Notes: generated by a model from the letters alone, not told the origin. DNA of 64,000 bases from Archegozetes longisetosus (GCA_018873245.2 JAEMBT020000007.1:10485129-10549128), one strand, 5' to 3'; shown: positions 20,700 to 31,365, counted from the first letter of the stretch. Translations and numbers: made by a program.

Positions 20700-21778
20700 G
20701 GGAAACCTACGTTAAGCCATTGTGTGTGGGCAAGGACTTTTGACCTTGTGGTTCGATGGAAAATATAGGAACACATCTTCAACCAAAATATTAGTTCTTA
20801 GCTACTTTCGGCTCGAGAAAAAAAATGTCCTCACCTTTTCAACATTACGTCTATGGGAGAAAAATTAATTTCAAAGAATCATTTGACCCACGCCGCTGAT
20901 TAGTTTCTTTTTGGGTTTTCGCTCAAAAATCAATAAAAATAAGGGAATGATTTTGGGAAAGTTTCAGAGTGGATCAAGACCTGGAACATAGTGAAATCGA
21001 CTATAGAACATTTATATGATTTTCATTGCATACAGGTTTAAATCCTTATTCTTATAAGGAAAACTCTTAAGAGTTTTCGAAAATAGTTAAGAATTTTTCA
21101 ACATTGTTAGGGCTATTAGGATTTAGGGAATTTTCATTCCATGGATCAGGGATTTTTCATACGAAGCCGGTAAAGCCCCTAAAAATTTGGAAAAAAAATC
21201 ACAAAAAATCCTTGCATTTTCTAGAAGTTAATTTCAATTTAGGGTATTTTCAGAACTTCAGGGTATTTTCATGTCACTGAATAACCAAGTACCTAAAGTA
21301 TTAGACTTAAAAGACTCAAAATCTCTCTCATTCGCGTGGTCGATACTGCCTAGTGGTTAATGTATCGACCTTTGGACTCTGCGACGTGGGTTCGAACCCC
21401 ACTTGGACCAAAAGGTTTTTCAAAAGTCCAAAGGATTTAAACCTGTATGCAATGAAAATCATATAAATGTTCTATAGTCGATTTCACTATGTTCCAGGTC
21501 TTGATCCACTCTGAAACTTTCCCAAAATCATTCCCTTATTTTTATTGATTTTTGAGCGAAAACCCAAAAAGAAACTAATCAGCGGCGTGGGTCAAATGAT
21601 TCTTTGAAATTAATTTTTCTCCCATAGACGTAATGTTGAAAAGGTGAGGACATTTTTTTTCTCGAGGCGAAAGTAGCTAAGAACTAATATTTTGGTTGAA
21701 GATGTGTCCCTATATTTTCCATCGAACCACAAGGTCAAAAGTCCTTGCCCACACACAATGGCCTAACGTAGGTTCCCC
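20700..21778. mobile_element. Snap-back element LIR2 with central tRNA-like sequence, inserted at AAA|TTT
   Basis: Arms 20700-21045 and 21433-21778 are reverse complements, beginning GGGAAACCTACGTTA and sharing the blocks GACCTTGTGGTTCGATGG and CCAGGTCTTGATCCACTC. The 387-bp centre contains a tRNA-like sequence (21338-21410). The flanks read TATAAA | .. | TTTATTTTCC, and other SDR 3' flanks have AATAAATGCTATTTTCC here with no insert, so again no target duplication is seen. LIR2 arms do not resemble LIR1 arms in sequence, but the two share architecture, target preference and a short motif in front of the tRNA-like part. Confidence 0.75.
21338..21410 (+). tRNA. tRNA-like sequence in LIR2 centre
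   Basis: 73 nt, full tRNA length. The acceptor bases GGTC pair with GACC at the 3' side (about 5 of 7 pairs), the T-arm is GTGGG-TTCGAAC-CCCAC, and the discriminator is A. The A-box-like TGCCTAGTGGTTAA lies in the loop of a perfect 9-bp hairpin GGTCGATAC/GTATCGACC, which competes with a normal D-arm. No good anticodon stem is visible. The motif ATTAGACTTAAAAGAC (21300-21315) ends 22-23 nt before it, as in LIR1. Best read as tRNA-derived; decoding function is unlikely. Confidence 0.4.
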
Positions 21779-22111
21779 TTTATTTTCCGACTTTCACCTA
21801 ATTATTGTCCTTTAATTATACAATAATTGAAATAGAAATTCAATTATAGAAGTAATGAACAGCTTCAAAAAGAAAAATCCTTTTTTTCAAAGAATTATCT
21901 TGAAAGAGGAAACAAAGTGCCAATCATGAGAATTATGGGAATAAAAAATATTCATTAAATGACTTCTTATTGCTTAATTCGTATAGAAAAGTATTTTCCT
22001 TAGGATAGCAATCGAAATGAAAAAGTAGAATTCCCCTCAAAGTTATACCTAAAGTTATATGTGTAATATGTGAGCTTGGCACATATTTATAAAATATCTA
22101 TTATCGAAAAC

Positions 22112-23155
22112 ATGTATAAGTCTAACAATAATAAGGAGATACTTACTTATATTTGTGAAATATTAGGCATTATAATAATAATATTAATATTAACGATCAT
22201 TACTATTCAAATATTCAAATTCATTTGGACATCAATTGCAGCGAATTTGGGGTTTGGAGTCAAGTGGTGTGGACGAGAACAAACTTGGGCCGTAATAACT
22301 GGATCTACTGATGGCATTGGTTTAGCTTATGCTCAACAATTGGCCAAAAAGGGATATAATTTGTTACTTATAAGTCGTAGTCCAGTCAAACTCAATAAAG
22401 TTAGAGATGATCTCAAATCGATCTCTGATGAAATAATAATCAGAACATTAGCTGTAGATTTCAGTCGAACTGATATTTACGATCAAATAGAAAATGAATT
22501 GAAAGATTTAAGTGAGATTCATGTACTCGTCAATAATGTTGGCATTTCTTATATGAACTCTTGTCCAGAGTTTTTCACACAGATACCTAATGTTAAGGAG
22601 TTTATCAGTGCATCGATTAATGTGAATATAATTTCGTGCACACGTCTGATTAACATGATTTTGCCTAAAATGGAGGTCAAAGGTCGTGGCATCATAATCA
22701 ACATTTCTTCATATACAGCGTTATTTCCCACACCTCTATTATCTATATATTCAGCGACCAAAGCATATATGGATCACTTGTCGCGTTCACTTCAAGTTGA
22801 ATATGAAGACAAAGGAATCACTATTCAAAGTGTATTACCATTTTATGTGTCAACCAATATGACTAAAAATGTCCACACTTCTATTTTTATTCCATCATCA
22901 CAGCAATTCGCAAAGAGTGCTCTTAAAACCGTTGGAATCGAGAGCCGAACTTTTGGCTATCCCACACACAAACTGATTGCTTGCTTTCAAAACTTTGTCT
23001 CTCATTTGTTCGGCACTAATTTCAATATGAAATTCGTTTTCAATCATTTTAAAGAAATTAGAAGAAGATATTACGCAAATCAAGAATTGGACAGTTTTGA
23101 TATCGGTATATTCATTCCAACCAAATCACTTTTGAAAACTTTTGTCAATTATTAA
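22112..23155 (+). CDS. SDR-5: short-chain dehydrogenase (17-beta-HSD12 / 3-ketoacyl-CoA reductase-like)
   Basis: Intronless, 347 residues from the ATG in ATGTATAAGTCT, the start shared by four copies. Hydrophobic N-terminal anchor (about residues 14-36), TGSTDGIG cofactor motif, NNVGISY, YSATK active site, and the HSD17B12-type block KSALKTVGIESRTFGYPTHKL. It is virtually identical to SDR-6 from the start codon to about 23025, then the last 45 codons differ strongly, and it has a longer tail (..KSLLKTFVNY), because the usual stop after KS[RC] is absent. The sharp switch from near identity to divergence inside the coding region suggests gene conversion. Expected to sit in the ER membrane and reduce 3-ketoacyl-CoA or ketosteroids. 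All catalytic residues present. Confidence 0.9.
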   Translation: MYKSNNNKEILTYICEILGIIIIILILTIITIQIFKFIWTSIAANLGFGVKWCGREQTWAVITGSTDGIGLAYAQQLAKKGYNLLLISRSPVKLNKVRDDLKSISDEIIIRTLAVDFSRTDIYDQIENELKDLSEIHVLVNNVGISYMNSCPEFFTQIPNVKEFISASINVNIISCTRLINMILPKMEVKGRGIIINISSYTALFPTPLLSIYSATKAYMDHLSRSLQVEYEDKGITIQSVLPFYVSTNMTKNVHTSIFIPSSQQFAKSALKTVGIESRTFGYPTHKLIACFQNFVSHLFGTNFNMKFVFNHFKEIRRRYYANQELDSFDIGIFIPTKSLLKTFVNY

Positions 23156-24101
23156 TTTTTGTTAAATTCTTTCGACATATTCACACAAACATTTTATTTT
23201 AATACTTTTTCCGACTTTCAATTATAGAGTCCTTTAATTATAGAAACAATAAAATTATCTTTTATCTATAATTGATTGAAAATTTATCTGAGAATTCCTT
23301 ACCGAACTTCATCTGTTTGTTTGAGGTCCTTCGCTTAAATTTACAAGACATTTTGAGAGATTGTCGGAAATAATGGCACATAAATCGATTACATTTTTGT
23401 CATTAGAAGATCCTAATACTATTAAAACTTAATATTGTAATTTGAATGTCGTTATTTAGTGGTTTTTTTTGTCATTTTTGAAGTTTATAAAAGTTATGAT
23501 AGAAATGAATAAAATCTCAATCACAGTAAATCTTTATTGAAACTAGACTTTATTCAAATTCACTTTAATTCAACATCTTTTGAGAATCATCTATTGTTGA
23601 TAATCTTGAATCTTATTTGTTTTGTTGAGGTCTCCCTATTATCGAACATTTGTTTTACTGTTGAGAACATACTTCTTAATGAAAGGGCGGGTCGTCTGAA
23701 GACTTGAAATATGGTTAAAATGAACAAAAGTTTGATCATGCAGTGAACCTTCGAAATGAATGGTTTTGTATCTCAATTTGATGACATGATGGACAACTAC
23801 ATAATTAGAACTGAAGTATGAAAGCAAACGCATTGATGGTTTTTCATTCGAAGTTCTGACTTAAGAGAGAGTGAGACGATTGCTTGAGGTAAACATAAAT
23901 CATAAGTAAATTGATTAATGATTCGCATTCAATTTATAAAACATTTGAAACGCCATAAACACATCAATAAAATTTGAGTCCAAACCAAAAGCATTGAAAT
24001 GACTTGATAAACATTGTTTAAACTGATACATTGTTCAATTGTAGCAAAGGAGAATCCTCATTAGGCCGTTGCTGATCTTGTGGTTCGATTGTAGATATAC
24101 T
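23156..24101 (+). repeat. SDR-5 3' flank / spacer repeat
   Basis: Direct counterpart of about 42400-43788 (minus an inserted element at 42983-43362), and related to 28750-29400 after SDR-6. A partial reverse copy of 23515-23850 lies at 25410-25670, so the spacer contains its own inverted repeat. No gene. Confidence 0.6.
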
Positions 24102-24109
24102 GTTATAAG

Positions 24110-24654
24110 TAGTGATGCATAGATTAGAGATTTTTAGTTTGTATTGTCTTAGTCTTAGTCTTAATGCCAGAATTTTAGTTTAACTTACCTTAGTTTTAGT
24201 TCTTTAGTAAAAAAGTTTCGTTTAGCTTATCTTTTGCTTAGTCTTAGTCTTACTACTTGTGTTAGTTATCTCTTTATAGCATCTATTATAATATTTTGAA
24301 ATTTTTTATTATTTAATATGCTACATAAAATGATCGATAGACTAACAAAACAACAAAATTAAGCGCAAAGACATTCCCTATTAAAATGTATTGCAATAGG
24401 AGTGCAATTGTTTATCTAGTGCTTTACAAATGGTTTTATAACTGAAAACTTCAAAAAAGGAATAATTTCTAATGGATTAAATGACAGTATATGTATCTAA
24501 ACTTCTGACTTTGTCTTAGTCTTAGTCTTAGTCTTAATTTGAAAATCCAAAAAATCATTTGTCTGACTTACAAGTTAGTCTTAGTCTTAAGCCAAACGAT
24601 TTTAATGTCTTATTTTGCTTAATCTTACTCTTAGTCTTAAGCTATACATCACTA
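24110..24654. mobile_element. hAT-type MITE with CTTAGTCTTA repeats, 8-bp TSD and paralogous empty site
   Basis: Ends TAGTGATGCATAG and CTATACATCACTA are inverted repeats with one mismatch. Flanks are a perfect 8-bp duplication GTTATAAG (24102-24109 and 24655-24662). The paralogous spacer at 43789-43796 has a single GTTATAAG with no insert. The interior is dominated by CTTAGTCTTAGTCTTA units concentrated towards both ends, the arrangement hAT transposases bind. No coding capacity. Confidence 0.85.
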
Positions 24655-24860
24655 GTTATAAGGGAAAATCCTGATTCCCTATTGAAAATCCTAACTTCAG
24701 TCTCCTTTCATCTCAACTACTAAAACATATTAACGAATCACAAATCTTTTCGTTTGAAGTGCAAAACGTGTTCCAAAATTGGCACCAATCCATTTGATGG
24801 AGATGCTGGTCAAAGGAAAGCCTCAATTGACTCAAGAAAATTTTGTCGGTTACTTGCGAA

Positions 24861-25267
24861 GGGATTCTGATGGGGTGTCATTACAACTACTATGCATAAT
24901 ATGATTTTACTTAAGAAGTCATAAAATTTATTTAATAAAAATTAATTAAAACAAAAAATATAAAAGAAGTCAAGAAATACAGTTCGGGCATTGCGAATAA
25001 GAGAAAGAAAGAGATCCTGCTTGAAATTGATTGATTGCCATGAGAACTCTCTGAGGTGCCTCGGCAACGTCTCCGGAGTAGATAACTTAGAATAGTTCAA
25101 AATCAAAGTTTCTCATAATTGAACTATACTTGTAAGTTACAAAAGTTACTCTTCATAAGTTTTATTGGACATTTAATTTTAAGTATTAAATTTGCCCATG
25201 ACTTACAGTGAGCCAAGTTCTGAGTGTAGATTACTATTAGCTGCAGATCACACTTCATCAGAATGCC
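24861..25267. mobile_element. hAT-type MITE, 8-bp TSD CTTGCGAA
   Basis: Inverted ends GGGATTCTGATGGGGTG (left) and, read inward from the right, GGCATTCTGATGAAGTG. Flanked by CTTGCGAA on both sides (24853-24860 and 25268-25275). The paralogous spacer near 43995-44010 continues without insertion. About 407 bp; the open frame across its right end is chance. Confidence 0.75.
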
Positions 25268-25327
25268 CTTGCGAAGGCATTGGCTGCGCGTTGCCGTCAA
25301 TGGATTTGCTTACTTGCTTTAGTTCTA

Positions 25328-25405
25328 TTACATGCCATCAAAAGTCTTTGCCAACTTTTGCGTACGACACAATGATAAAGTTGGCAGACTTTTGGCAGCA
25401 TGTAA
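25328..25405. mobile_element. Tiny palindromic mariner-type MITE
   Basis: 78 bp; arms begin TTACATGCC/ GGCAGCATGTAA and pair over about 32 bp around a 17-nt loop. Flanked by TA (25326-25327 and 25406-25407). The paralogous empty site at about 44044-44052 reads TTTTAGTTATG. Non-coding. Confidence 0.7.
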
Positions 25406-25672
25406 TAGATATGTTTATGTCCATCACATCATCGAATTCGGTCACAAAACCATTCATTTAGGTCTACTGTTTGATTAATTTTCTGCTCATTTTAACCATA
25501 CTTCAAGTCTTCGGATGACCCACCTTTTCATTGGGAAGTATGTCCTCAACAGTAAAATAAATATTCGATAACATGGAGACTTCAAGCATAAAAAATAAGA
25601 TTCAAGACTTGTTGACAAGAAATAATCCTCAAAACATCTTGAATTAAAGTGAATTTGGCTGGTCTAGTTTTA

Positions 25673-27080
25673 CAGTGTTTTTCTATTGCTTTTAACGGAA
25701 CGGTAAATAACTTTAACGGCTCAACCGTCGCCCCCAAATAACTTTAAAGTTTCGTCAAAACAAAATGACGCAATGAATTGCTTTTAAGTAACGTATCGAA
25801 TGTAAACATTTATTCTATTGTAAGAATATTTTAAACCATTAAATTATGGAAGAGATTAATATGAACAAACATTTGAGTCAAAAGAGGACTAATCAAAGAA
25901 TAAGTAATGAGATACGAGGATTGATTATCAATAAGTTGAACAGTGGTTTAGACTCAGTAGAAGTCAGCGCAATGTTTGGCGTAAAGCCTGCGACTGTTCG
26001 CAGTATTAACCGAACTTTCCATATGACCGGAGTTAAGACCAAGCGGTCGAATGGTCACAGAAAGCAGCTTTTAAATGACCAACAAAAGGAACAGCTCTGT
26101 CAGTGGATTGACGACAGCACATTGACTTTGGGCCAGTTAAAGAACAAGTGTTTGGCTGCCTTTCCCGATGTCAAACGACTATCGACATCGACTGTTGATA
26201 GAACTCTCCGAGCGTTTCATTTCTCTTTTAAACGCGTGTCGTTTGTCCCAGAGTCCAGAAACACTCCCGAAGTCATTAATAGACGACATGATTATGCGGT
26301 TAAATACACCGAAATGATGATCGAAAGGGAGAAAATGTATTTCGTGGACGAATTCAGAGTCACTATCACTTCGAGATCAAATTATGGCCGATCTGTTAAG
26401 GGATTAAAAGCGCACAAAAGGGTCAAACAAATTTGGAGCCGAAACTATTCAATCGCTGCAGTAATGAATCAAAACTCTGTTCTTTTTCCAAATTCAAGAC
26501 AACGCTTACAATTCTGAAGATTACGCGGCTTTTATGGCGCAACTGTTCCACCACTTCACTGAAAATGACATATTGGGTGCATACCTGATTATGGACAATA
26601 TTCGGTTCCATAAGACCGAAGAGGTTATGTAATTGATTGAAGCCCATGGACACCACCCGGTCTTTCTACCCCCTTATTCTCCATTCCTTAACCCAATCGA
26701 AGAGTTGTTTAGCAAATGGAAGAATAATATCCGAAGAAGTGAACCACAAAATGAGGACCAATTGTATGAAATGGTTCACAACACTTCCGATAATATTACG
26801 GCTCAAAACTGTGCTAATTGGGTCAGACATATGGAGAGTTACTTACCGAAATGTCTTAACAAAGACGAGATCTATAGTTAAATAATTCATTCATTTATCG
26901 ATTCAGACTTAATTTGTTTTCATATTTAGTTAAATCTCCAAATTCTGTAAACATCTAATAGTTTTATATAAAAAACATTTGCTGTTATTTTGTTTTGACA
27001 AAACGTTAAAGTTATTTGCGGGCGACGGTCGAGCCGTTAAAGTTATTTGCCGTTCCGTTAAAAGCAATAGAAAAACACTG
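25673..27080 (+). mobile_element. Tc1/mariner-superfamily transposon (DD34E)
   Basis: 1408 bp with 97-bp terminal inverted repeats (25673-25769 and 26984-27080) that begin CAGTGTTTTTCTATTGC and differ at only about 8 positions. Target duplication TA on the left (25671-25672); on the right the bases are CA, one change from TA. It sits in the reverse-oriented spacer repeat; the neighbouring paralogous spacer lacks it. The high similarity of its two ends and only two coding defects suggest a fairly recent insertion. Confidence 0.9.
25846..26881 (+). pseudogene. Transposase of the Tc1/mariner element, two defects
   Basis: The N-terminal part (25846 to about 26485) holds helix-turn-helix DNA-binding segments (SVEVSAMFGVKPATVRSINR) and the first catalytic Asp in MYFVDEF. 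A one-base shift near 26487 moves the frame; in the next frame the second Asp lies in LIMDNI and the catalytic Glu in FLPPYSPFLNPIEELF, 34 residues apart, so the triad is DD34E. An in-frame TAA at 26630-26632 interrupts the segment between the second Asp and the Glu. The enzyme would cut and rejoin DNA at its inverted repeats using TA targets (family knowledge). Because of the shift and stop, this copy should not make active transposase. Confidence 0.88.
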
Positions 27081-27082
27081 CA

Positions 27083-27726
27083 ATAAAGATTTATTTTGAT
27101 TGAGATTTTTTGTTTTGTTTATCTCTATAGTTATTCATAAACTAAGTTATGACTCAATACTGATTAACTTCAAGATCGGGTTTTGTTAGGATTACAATCT
27201 TAAACTCTTTAAAATCTTAACAGTTTATGGCCCTATGTTTACGATAATTTCGGTTAATTTTTTTGATGCACTACATTTATTGATTTGAGTAAAATATAAA
27301 CTTTAAAAACAAACAAAACTTTGCGACTTACAGAAAAATAAAACCGAACCAAAAATACAAGTACAACCGCAAAGTTGTCACAATTAATGTTTAAATCGAA
27401 TAGATTAAAATATGTGGTTTTAATATTGAAATAATTTATAAAATTTTCATTTTTTCATTAGTTTGTCTAAAGCTCTGGAAATGACCTCAACTTTACTAAA
27501 GTTCAAACTTAGTTGTTCTCTGGATTAAATTTTCGATTTGTAAGTTTCAAAATGTTATATCCACTAAAGTTTGAGTTCTAAAAGAAGCTATGAATGCATG
27601 AATGGACGTTACCAAAATCTATTCAATTTCGTATAAGTAGTACTCATAATGTGTTAAATATGATAATTATGAACTTGAGTCGAGCATAAGTTTTGCATAT
27701 ATTTGAAAGTATCTATTATCGAAAAC
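27083..27726 (+). repeat. SDR-6 5' flank, direct repeat of 46420-47960
   Basis: Shares with the SDR-8 upstream region long blocks such as TTGTTAGGATTACAATCTTA, GGCCCTATGTTTAC and TAAAATATAAACTTT in the same orientation. This makes SDR-6 and SDR-8 plus their upstream DNA copies of one duplicated unit. No separate gene is visible. It must contain the SDR-6 promoter; no TATA box is evident near the start codon. Confidence 0.65.
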
Positions 27727-28749
27727 ATGTATAAGTCTAACAATAATAAGGAGATACTTACTTATATTTGTGAAATATTAGGCATTATAATAATAATATT
27801 AATATTAACGATCATTACTATTCAAATATTCAAATTCATTTGGACATCAATTGCAGCGAATTTGGGGTTTGGAGTCAAGTGGTGTGGACGAGAACAAACT
27901 TGGGCCGTAATAACTGGATCTACTGATGGCATTGGTTTAGCTTATGCTCAACAATTGGCCAAAAAGGGATATAATTTGTTACTTATAAGTCGTAGTCCAG
28001 TCAAACTCAATAAAGTTAGAGATGATCTCAAATCGATCTCTGATGAAATAATAATCAGAACATTAGCTGTAGATTTCAGTCGAACTGATATTTACGATCA
28101 AATAGAAAATGAATTGAAAGATTTAAGTGAGATTCATGTACTCGTCAATAATGTTGGCATTTCTTATATGAACTCTTGTCCAGAGTTTTTCACACAGATA
28201 CCTAATGTTAAGGAGTTTATCAGTGCATCGATTAATGTGAATATAATTTCGTGCACACGTCTGATTAACATGATTTTGCCTAAAATGGAGGTCAAAGGTC
28301 GTGGCATCATAATCAACATTTCTTCATATACAGCGTTATTTCCCACACCTCTATTATCTATATATTCAGCGACCAAAGCATATATGGATCACTTGTCGCG
28401 CTCACTTCAAGTTGAATATGAAGACAAAGGAATCACTATTCAAAGTGTATTACCATTTTATGTGTCAACCAATATGACTAAAAATGTCCACACTTCTATT
28501 TTTATTCCATCATCACAGCAATTCGCAAAGAGTGCTCTTAAAACCGTTGGAATCGAGAGCCGAACTTTTGGCTATCCCACACACAAACTGATTGCTTGCT
28601 TTCAAAACTTTGTCTCTCATTTGTTCGGCACTAATTTCAATGTGAAATTTATTTTCAATCACTTGAAAGAAATTAGGCGAAGATTTCACGCAAATGAAAA
28701 GATAGATAGTTTTGATATCAGGCTACTCATTCCAATGAAATCTTGTTAG
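27727..28749 (+). CDS. SDR-6: short-chain dehydrogenase (17-beta-HSD12 / 3-ketoacyl-CoA reductase-like)
   Basis: Intronless, 340 residues, starting at the shared ATGTATAAGTCT. Same domain order as its paralogues: N-terminal membrane segment, TGSTDGIG, NNVG, YSATK with the Ser 13 residues before Tyr. It is nearly identical to SDR-5 at DNA level up to about 28640 (a synonymous TTC/CTC-type change near 28400 is one of the few differences), then ends with the alternative tail ..FDIRLLIPMKSC. It converges on ALP-B through a 2.8-kb spacer that carries three later transposon insertions. Catalytic residues are intact, so an active ER reductase is expected; substrate cannot be told from sequence. Confidence 0.9.
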   Translation: MYKSNNNKEILTYICEILGIIIIILILTIITIQIFKFIWTSIAANLGFGVKWCGREQTWAVITGSTDGIGLAYAQQLAKKGYNLLLISRSPVKLNKVRDDLKSISDEIIIRTLAVDFSRTDIYDQIENELKDLSEIHVLVNNVGISYMNSCPEFFTQIPNVKEFISASINVNIISCTRLINMILPKMEVKGRGIIINISSYTALFPTPLLSIYSATKAYMDHLSRSLQVEYEDKGITIQSVLPFYVSTNMTKNVHTSIFIPSSQQFAKSALKTVGIESRTFGYPTHKLIACFQNFVSHLFGTNFNVKFIFNHLKEIRRRFHANEKIDSFDIRLLIPMKSC

Positions 28750-29930
28750 GAAAGTTTTTACTAATAATTGATAACTATTATTAATTTTTGTCATTCTTTC
28801 GAAACATTTGCGCAAATCCGTCATTTTAATAAACGGTATTTTTCGATCTCACTCAATTACAGTCTTTTAATTATAGTAATATTAAAATTATTTTTAATCT
28901 ATAATTGATTGAAAATTTCGTACCGAACTTCATCTCGTTCGCTTAAATTTACAAAATATTTTCAGAGATTGTCGTAAATAATGGCATATAAATTGATTAT
29001 ATTTTTGTCAGTAGAAGATCCTAATCCTATTGAAACTTATTATAATTTGAATGTCGTTATTTAGTGGTGTTCTGTCATTTCTCAAGTTTATAAAAGTTAT
29101 GATAGAAATGAATAAATAAAATCTTAATCAAAGTAAATCTTTAGTAAAACTAGACCAGTCAAATTCACTTAGATTCGAGATCAGTTGAGGACTATCCTTG
29201 TCGACAAGTCTTAAATCTTATTTGTTATGTTTGAGGTCTCCCTCTTATCGAATATTTGTTTTACTGTTGAGGACATCTCAATGAAAGGATGAATTCATCT
29301 GAACACTTGAAATATAGTTAAAGTGAACAGAAGTTTGATTAAACAGTAAACCTTTGAAATGAATGGTTTTGTGTCCCAATTCTATGAAGTGATGGACAAC
29401 AACATAACAAGAACTAAAGCATCAAAACAAACGCATTGGCGGTCTCTTATTCGATTTAAGAACTATTTCTGATTATTTTGTTTGTTCGAGAACAACAATA
29501 CAATTAATGAAGTGGTCTTCAACTAAATATCTGCTATGACCAAAACTGTTGTCTAAAGTAGTAACCAGTTTTTAATAGTTTTAGAAAAATATCTTTATTC
29601 TTATTGTATTTGCATTGACACTAATCTTTAGTAATAGTTTGACAAAATTTTGAGTTATTTACGATGTGTGAAGACTGTACTTCCGTTCAGTTTTGTCCAA
29701 ATTTCGATTTTATGCGATTTTCGACTTTTCAGTTAATTGATGTCTCATTACATGGCTACCGAATTGTTTATTTCTTTCAAAAGCATTTTGTCGACATTTT
29801 AATATGAATCGATTACTTAAGATGTAGCTTAACCGAATTTAATACAATTCGTATTTGTAATTGTACATTTGACGATAATTTGTGGTAATCGCTAAAAGAA
29901 TGCTTTGAAAACTTCAACACTTTAAGGGTT
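28750..29930 (+). repeat. Spacer repeat of module 2 (SDR-6 to ALP-B)
   Basis: Copy of 13020-14096 and inverted copy of about 39300-41000. No gene. It supplies the uninterrupted reference for several insertions in the sister modules. Confidence 0.65.
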
Positions 29931-29938
29931 ATTCGATT

Positions 29939-31133
29939 CGTTACGTGTTAAAAAGTCGAAAGTTCTGAGTCGGAATTTTTAATTCAAATGGCTTTGAGTC
30001 GAACATTTGATAGTCTATAAATAAAAAGTCAAATTTTTCAGAGTCTAAACTTATGAGTCGAAATACTTTGAGATGAGTCGATTTGTTGGCCTTTAATTTT
30101 AATCTAAAATTTCTATTTTGATATTTATTTCGCTTGCATCACTAATAATTTTTGTTGCATTTCAACGTCATGCTAATATTTTTGAATTTATAAACGCATT
30201 AAAACCTGAACAACAAAAGTTCGAATCTAAAAAAGAATTTTTAGATGTCGGTATTTAGTCTAATAAAGTGATGAATATGCTAAAATTAATATGAGAATTT
30301 TGAAATCGACTAAACACTATGAAGACAGTTGCAAAGATATTCTAGATTTTCTCGAAATTGTTAGTTTTATTTATAAACTGAAGTCCAATTAATCTTATGA
30401 AATCTTAGTAATCATGTCTTAATAAAGTTTTATCTATTCCAACCTGCTTCATTATTTTCGAGCCATTTTTCGACTAAAAATTTAGACTACACACACACAG
30501 CCGTAGCCAGCGGGGGAGCTAGGGGGCTATAGCCTCCCCAAAGGTTTTTCAATGTTTAAGTGTAGACCAGTATGGAGAAATGCTTTTACAGGCTTTAAAA
30601 TTATTGAATAAGAAAATTATTAAAACAAAATACTAATTTATATATTTGTTTCAAACCTTTTTAAATCAGAGTTAAGTACATTTGAATTATGAAAGTTATT
30701 GAACTTCTACACTTTAATATATTAAATCATTTCACACAATAAAATACCAAAGCACTTTTAATAAAAGTTTGGAAAAAATAATGTTTTTCAACATTAAAAA
30801 GTATTAAAACTTATTTGAGAAATTCGATGTCTAATGACAGATTAAACGGTTTAGCTCTTATTTCGATTGAAAGAGAAATTGCATTATCTATTAATCTAGA
30901 TAATTTTGTCATTGAATTTGGTAAAAATCATTGTAATAGAAAAATTGTATTGTATTAAATTTTGATTAAATAAAGCTTATCATAACTGAGAATTTTCAGA
31001 CATTTAGCCCCCCAGACCAAAAAAGCTGGCTACGGCAGTGACTACACAAGCCTTAAACTTAAAACATTCGACTCGCTATATTCGAATAAGATGCTTTCGA
31101 TTAAGTAAAAATCAGATCATCTAATATGTCACG
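29939..31133. mobile_element. hAT-type non-autonomous element with 8-bp TSD, host to a nested MITE
   Basis: Ends CGTTACGTGTTA and, read inward from the right, CGTGACATATTA. Flanked by the perfect 8-bp duplication ATTCGATT (29931-29938 and 31134-31141). The sister module 1 has a single GGGCTATTCGATTGAAAC at about 13950. GAGTCGAA motifs are repeated near both ends, as expected for hAT sub-terminal binding sites. About 640 bp once the nested element is removed; no transposase frame. Confidence 0.75.
30494..31040. mobile_element. Nested hAT-type MITE (GCCGTAGCCAGC ends)
   Basis: Ends contain GCCGTAGCCAGC on the left and its reverse complement GCTGGCTACGGC on the right, with inner GGGGGCT / AGCCCCC pairing. 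Target duplication ACTACACA (30486-30493 and 31041-31048). It lies inside the 29939-31133 element, so it is the younger insertion. AT-rich interior without a gene. Confidence 0.75.
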
Positions 31134-31291
31134 ATTCGATTGAAGCAATTAAATGTTTGATTCGTTGCTGTCTATCATTTTAAATAACAACTAACAAAAT
31201 ATATTAAAAATTGGTTATATATTATGCAATAGTTTGTGATTGTCTGAACGCATTAAACTTAGTTTTCAATGGAATACAATTAAATATACTA

Positions 31292-31365
31292 GGTCAAACC
31301 ATAAGTAATTGCAAACTTTTTCATGTTTTATTATGAAAAAGTTTGCAATTACTTATGGTTTGACC
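31292..31365. mobile_element. 74-bp perfect-palindrome mariner MITE
   Basis: Two perfect 33-nt arms (GGTCAAACCATAAGTAATTG.. and its complement) around an 8-nt loop, flanked by TA on both sides. GGTC..CCATAAGTAATTG resembles mariner terminal repeats. The sister module 1 near 14060 lacks it. The absence of mismatches between the arms argues for recent insertion or continual repair. Confidence 0.8.

Noticed and set aside
24110-24654. CTTAGTCTTA units considered as a CRISPR-like or satellite array
   Set aside because: The repeats are irregular, lack unique spacers, and lie within clear inverted ends with an 8-bp target duplication, so they are sub-terminal repeats of a MITE.
25192-25461. 89-codon plus-strand frame
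   Set aside because: It spans the ends of two separate MITEs and a repeated spacer, and the paralogous locus near 44020 does not keep it.
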